47,109 nucleotides of DNA from JAYFRE01 sp034926235. Its GTDB lineage: Bacteria; Pseudomonadota; Alphaproteobacteria; Rhodospirillales; Magnetospirillaceae. Every line of letters starts with the position of its first letter. Positions within the stretch are counted from its first letter, which is position 1. A program made the translations under genes and the position numbers. Location of the stretch: positions 1-47,109 of the forward strand of contig JAYFRE010000005.1 in assembly GCA_034926235.1 (NCBI GenBank). Reading direction: 5' to 3'. The notes under the pieces are model-generated. The model was not told where the DNA came from, searched no databases, and saw only the letters and a program-made list of their open reading frames with translations. Positions 44,293 through 47,109 of this stretch are shown in pieces.

Positions 44293-45687
44293 CTAACGGC
44301 CGAACCTCCCGCCGCCGAAACCACCCAGGCCGCCGGGGCCGCCGCCGCCAAGAAGGCCGCCGAGCCCATGGCGCATCAGCCCCTTCTTGCCGGTCTTGGC
44401 AACCTTCTTCATGACATCGGCCATCTGCTGATAGCTTTTCAGCAATTTATTCACATCCTGGACCGACACCCCCGCCCCGGCGGCGATACGCCGCTTGCGG
44501 CTGGCCTTGATGAGGTCTGGATTTTTGCGCTCGGCCCTGGTCATCGACAGGATCACCGCCTCCTGGCGGTCGATGGCCTTGTTGTCGATCTCGGCCTTGT
44601 CGATCTGCTGGCGCAGCTTGCCCAGTCCCGGCAGCATGCCCAGCATACTCTTCATATCGCCCATCTTCTTGATCTGGCGAAATTGCGCGGCCATGTCTTC
44701 CAGGTCGAACTTGCCCCGGGCCATCCGCTCGGCGAGCTTTTCGGCCTCGTCCTGCTCGACCGTCTCCATCGCCTTCTCGACCAGCGAGACGACGTCGCCC
44801 ATGCCCAGAATACGGCCGGCGATACGATCGGGATGAAACGGTTCCAGCGCATCCAGCTTTTCGCCCGCGCCCAGAAACTTAATCGGCCGTCCGGTGACGG
44901 CGCGCATCGACAAAGCCGCGCCACCCCGGGAATCGCCGTCGATCCGCGTCAGCACCATGCCGGTGACGCCGATCTTTTCATTAAATTCGCGCGCCAGATT
45001 GACCGCGTCCTGGCCGGTCAGCGCATCGACCACCAGCAGAGTTTCCGCAGGCTTCACCGCGTCGCGGATTTCGGCCACCTCGGCCATCAGCAACTGATCG
45101 ATATGCAGGCGTCCGGCGGTGTCCAGGATCACCACGTCGAAGCCTTCGCGCCGGCCTACATCCATGGCGCGGCGCGCGATCGCCACCGGCTTTTCGCCCG
45201 CGACGATGGGCAGCGAAGCGACATCGGCCTGGCCGGCCAAAATCTCCAATTGCTGCTGCGCCGCCGGACGATAGATATCAAGCGAGGCGAGCAAAACTTT
45301 CTTGCGCTCACGCCCCTTAAGCCGAAGAGCCAGCTTGGCCGAAGTGGTGGTCTTACCCGAACCTTGCAAACCGACCATCAGCACCGCCGCCGGCGGCACT
45401 GCGGTAAGAGCGACATCCTCGGCCGTACCCAGCGTCTCGACCAGGACGTCGTGGACGATCTTGACCACCATCTGGCCCGGTGTGACGCTGCGCACCACTT
45501 CCTGGCCGACCGCCCGTTCCTTGACCTGGGCGATGAAATCCTTGACCACCGGCAGGGCGACATCGGCCTCAAGCAGGGCGATGCGTACCTCGCGCAGTGC
45601 TTCGGTCACGTCCGCTTCGGACAGCGCACCGCGCCGCTTCAGCCGGTCGAAGACGTCGCTTAGACGCGAACTCAATCCTTCGAACAT
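44293..45687 (-). CDS. ffh: Signal recognition particle GTPase Ffh
   Basis: Binds signal sequences and SRP RNA, delivering ribosomes to FtsY at the membrane. The 464-residue protein has the NG domain with G1 GLQGSGKT (106-113), DTAGRLHID and TRIDGDSRGGAAL. The methionine-rich M domain (about 300-435) has the RNA-binding RIAAGAGVSVQDVN. The Gly-rich end GGGGPGGLGGFGGG is common. It is first gene of the ffh-rpsP-rimM-trmD-rplS run, with a good promoter and a terminator-like hairpin in its leader. Confidence 0.97.
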   Translation of the reverse strand: MFEGLSSRLSDVFDRLKRRGALSEADVTEALREVRIALLEADVALPVVKDFIAQVKERAVGQEVVRSVTPGQMVVKIVHDVLVETLGTAEDVALTAVPPAAVLMVGLQGSGKTTTSAKLALRLKGRERKKVLLASLDIYRPAAQQQLEILAGQADVASLPIVAGEKPVAIARRAMDVGRREGFDVVILDTAGRLHIDQLLMAEVAEIRDAVKPAETLLVVDALTGQDAVNLAREFNEKIGVTGMVLTRIDGDSRGGAALSMRAVTGRPIKFLGAGEKLDALEPFHPDRIAGRILGMGDVVSLVEKAMETVEQDEAEKLAERMARGKFDLEDMAAQFRQIKKMGDMKSMLGMLPGLGKLRQQIDKAEIDNKAIDRQEAVILSMTRAERKNPDLIKASRKRRIAAGAGVSVQDVNKLLKSYQQMADVMKKVAKTGKKGLMRHGLGGLLGGGGPGGLGGFGGGRFGR

Positions 45688-45719
45688 GACGGACCCGATC
45701 CCTTTGAGACCAAGATGAC

Positions 45720-45761
45720 AAAAACGGACGAGGCCGGTGCGCGAACCTTCGCGGACCGGCC
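45720..45761 (-). promoter_or_regulatory. Terminator-like hairpin in the ffh leader (candidate attenuator)
   Basis: On the minus strand GGCCGGT (45761-45755) pairs with ACCGGCC (45738-45732), and CGCGAA/TTCGCG pairs just inside with one G-G mismatch between the stems. TTTTT (45724-45720) follows 8 bases later, and the ffh ATG is 33 bases beyond. No minus-strand gene ends upstream, so a terminator here can act only on the ffh leader transcript. Confidence 0.5.
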
Positions 45762-45808
45762 GACCTCCTCGGAGGCAAGCTTTTCCCAGATGATCTGAGA
45801 GTGTGGAG

Positions 45809-45837
45809 CTTTATGACGGAAAAGCGCCGGGAGTCAA
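45809..45837 (-). promoter_or_regulatory. Promoter of the ffh-rpsP-rimM-trmD-rplS operon
   Basis: On the minus strand TTGACT (45837-45832), 17 bases, then ATAAAG (45814-45809). The -35 matches consensus at five of six positions; the -10 is weaker. Predicted start near 45802 gives a leader of about 115 bases that includes the hairpin at 45761-45732. Confidence 0.6.
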
Positions 45838-45922
45838 GAGATGTTGCGCTTCAGCCCGGCCGCCGGGATTTTTCATGTTCATTCTTCCGAAAAAAACAGC
45901 GCCTCTCTTGATGTCTGCAAAA

Positions 45923-45950
45923 TCGTAACCAACTCAGTTACGAAAGTTGG
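45923..45950 (+). promoter_or_regulatory. Operator-like palindromes upstream of the Rrf2 gene
   Basis: TCGTAAC (45923-45929) and GTTACGA (45937-45943) are perfect 7-base inverted repeats with a 7-base spacer. An interleaved pair, CCAACT (45929-45934) and AGTTGG (45945-45950), is also perfect. They end 17 bases before the Rrf2 ATG. GTAAC-type palindromes are known operators of thiol- or quinone-sensing regulators; self-repression is the likely role. Confidence 0.65.
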
Positions 45951-45967
45951 ACAAAGGAAGCCCCGCG

Positions 45968-46396
45968 ATGAGCGGAAACAGCCGATTCGCCATGGCCGTC
46001 CATGCCTGCGCGGTACTGGCGCTGGCCCCCGAAGGGACCGCGACCAGCGACAGGATCGCCGGTTCGATCAACACCAGTCCGGTGGTGGTCCGCCGCATCC
46101 TGTCCGCCCTGGGCAAAGCCGGTCTGGTCGTGAACCGGCGCGGCGCGGCGGGCGGCGCATCTCTCGCCCGCCGACCGGAGGCGATCTCCATCCTGGATAT
46201 TCTGCGCGCCGTAGGCGAAGCGCCCGTCCCCGCCCTGCATCCTCATCCCCCCAATCCGGCCTGCCCGGTCGGAGCCGGCATCCTGCCGGTGCTGTCCGAT
46301 CTGATCGCACGCGCCGAACGGGCCTGGGAGCGGGAAATGGCCGGGGTCACGCTTGCCGACATCGTCGCCGCCCTCGACACCAGAACGGCGCCTTAA
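45968..46396 (+). CDS. Rrf2-family transcriptional regulator
   Basis: The 142-residue protein has a winged helix-turn-helix (about 8-70, TSDRIAGSINTSPVVVRRIL and LVVNRRGAAGGASLARRP). A dimerisation helix follows (PVGAGILPVLSDLIARAERAWER). It lacks the three-Cys [2Fe-2S] set of IscR/NsrR: only Cys about 14 (VHAC) and Cys about 96 (NPACPVG) are present. It therefore resembles the thiol-sensing YwnA/SaiR-like branch. ATG 45968 has AAGGAAG 7 bases upstream. The WrbA-like gene follows after 59 bases. Confidence 0.9.
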   Translation: MSGNSRFAMAVHACAVLALAPEGTATSDRIAGSINTSPVVVRRILSALGKAGLVVNRRGAAGGASLARRPEAISILDILRAVGEAPVPALHPHPPNPACPVGAGILPVLSDLIARAERAWEREMAGVTLADIVAALDTRTAP

Positions 46397-46455
46397 TCGA
46401 AGCAAGCCCTCTCTTCACATCACATCTTTTAACAAACAAGATAAGGACGACATCA

Positions 46456-47019
46456 ATGGTCAGCATTGCCATCGTTTATCATTCGGGCTACGGTCACACC
46501 GCCAAACAGGCCAAAGCCGTGGCCGAGGGCGTCAACAGCGTCGAAGGCGCTCAGGCGGCGCTGGTGCCGGTCGAGGATGCCGACAAGAACTGGGATCTTC
46601 TGGCCAAGACCGACGCCATCATTTTCGGCGCGCCGACCTATATGGGCAGCGTCAGCGCCCCCTTCAAAACCTTCATGGATGCAAGCTCCAAAGCCTGGGC
46701 CGCGCGCGAATGGAAGGACAAGATTGCCGCAGGCTTCACCAATTCCGCCAGCCAGAGCGGCGACAAGCTGAGTTCGCTGGTCCAGCTTTCCCTATTCGCC
46801 GCTCAGCAGGGTATGATCTGGGTCGGACTCGACATCCTGCCCGGCAACAACAGTTCGACCGGCAGCGTCGAAGATATGAACCGCCTGGGCAGCTTCCTTG
46901 GCGCGATGGCGCAAAGCAACGCCGATCAAGGACCGGAAATCGTCCCGCCGCCAGCCGATCTCAAGACCGCCGCCTATCTGGGGGCGCGCGTCGCCGGCAT
47001 CGCCAAGCGTTTTTCCTGA
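46456..47019 (+). CDS. WrbA-like flavodoxin-family NAD(P)H:quinone oxidoreductase
   Basis: The 187-residue protein has an FMN-binding start, VSIAIVYHSGYGHTAKQAKAV, with the phosphate loop residues S/G-x-G-H-T. IIFGAPTYMGSVSAPFKTFMD and the flavin-contacting GFTNSASQSGDK follow. Family members reduce quinones by two electrons, avoiding semiquinone radicals. AAGGACG lies upstream of ATG 46456. Pairing with an Rrf2 regulator under a palindromic operator suggests a quinone or electrophile response. About 90 bases after its stop show no further gene. Confidence 0.9.
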   Translation: MVSIAIVYHSGYGHTAKQAKAVAEGVNSVEGAQAALVPVEDADKNWDLLAKTDAIIFGAPTYMGSVSAPFKTFMDASSKAWAAREWKDKIAAGFTNSASQSGDKLSSLVQLSLFAAQQGMIWVGLDILPGNNSSTGSVEDMNRLGSFLGAMAQSNADQGPEIVPPPADLKTAAYLGARVAGIAKRFS

Positions 47020-47109
47020 TCGGCGGAATTCAGCCGTCACGCCTCGCGCCGGTTACGGCGCGGGGCACTCCGCCGCCGCTTTGAATGCCGACGGCTCTTG
47101 CATCGGTTC

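Noticed and set aside
44196..44369. An N-terminal extension of rpsP by 58 codons
   Set aside because: It runs into ffh, has Ala/Arg-rich non-family sequence, and S16 proteins start at the ATG 44195.
45841..47019. A single long plus-strand frame covering both the Rrf2 and WrbA-like genes
   Set aside because: Its first 200 codons are out of frame with the clear Rrf2 protein. The real genes have their own starts with ribosome-binding sites at 45968 and 46456.

Overview
The window is high-GC DNA from an alphaproteobacterium, most likely a Rhodospirillales / Magnetospirillum-type organism. This rests on gene content and order: groES-groEL under a CIRCE element, flgBC-fliE-fliQ-fliR-flhB followed by a CckA-type hybrid kinase, a recA promoter with a GTTC-N7-GTTC SOS box (the alphaproteobacterial LexA site), and ffh-rpsP-rimM-trmD-rplS running into leuCDB. 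No database search was possible. I saw no rRNA, tRNA, insertion sequence or CRISPR array.

Layout. 45-4694 (+): pgi, a coupled TPR/TylF-like methyltransferase gene, and mutL with its endonuclease motif. 4715-7319 (-): a serine hydrolase, rsmD and an RsuA/RluB-type pseudouridine synthase. 7570-7980 (+): a small exported OmpA-C-like protein, then about 500 bp without a gene. 8400-14842 (+): an iron-uptake locus with a Fur-like box inside a promoter, a FecI sigma factor, a 35-codon coupled ORF, FecR, an STN-containing TonB-dependent receptor, two small membrane proteins and a PepSY membrane protein. 15040-16759: tadA and purD, convergent. 16915-20919 (+): xseA and a LivHM-fusion permease with a LivG-type ATPase. 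20955-23097: the heat-shock groESL operon and its terminator. 23254-29555 (+): a stand-alone receiver, six flagellar genes and cckA. 29573-33653: recA and alaS. 33806-34520 (-): an XRE regulator whose leader looks like a C4/CI-type antisense RNA. 34628-35440 (+): thyA. 35463-38787 (-): a lactate permease and a FadR-family regulator with two FCD domains. 38908-45837 (-): leuB, leuD, leuC, rplS, trmD, rimM, rpsP and ffh. 45923-47019 (+): an Rrf2 regulator and a WrbA-like flavoprotein.

Most genes are core housekeeping functions. The accessory interest lies in four places. (1) The XRE gene at 33806-34249 is preceded by a good minus-strand promoter and a leader that can fold into a closed multi-hairpin RNA. 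That RNA carries a segment perfectly complementary to a site just upstream of the gene's AGGAGG. This is the architecture of phage P1/P7 C4 and P4 CI antisense RNAs. (2) The lactate-locus regulator carries two FCD sensor domains in tandem with identically spaced Asp/His ligand positions. (3) The iron locus has a Fur-like palindrome between the -35 and -10, and FecR is translationally coupled to a tiny upstream ORF. (4) The branched-chain-type ABC cassette has no second ATPase and no binding protein. Several leaders (ffh, recA-alaS, the 3' region of alaS, upstream of flgB) contain perfect inverted repeats that gene calls do not explain.
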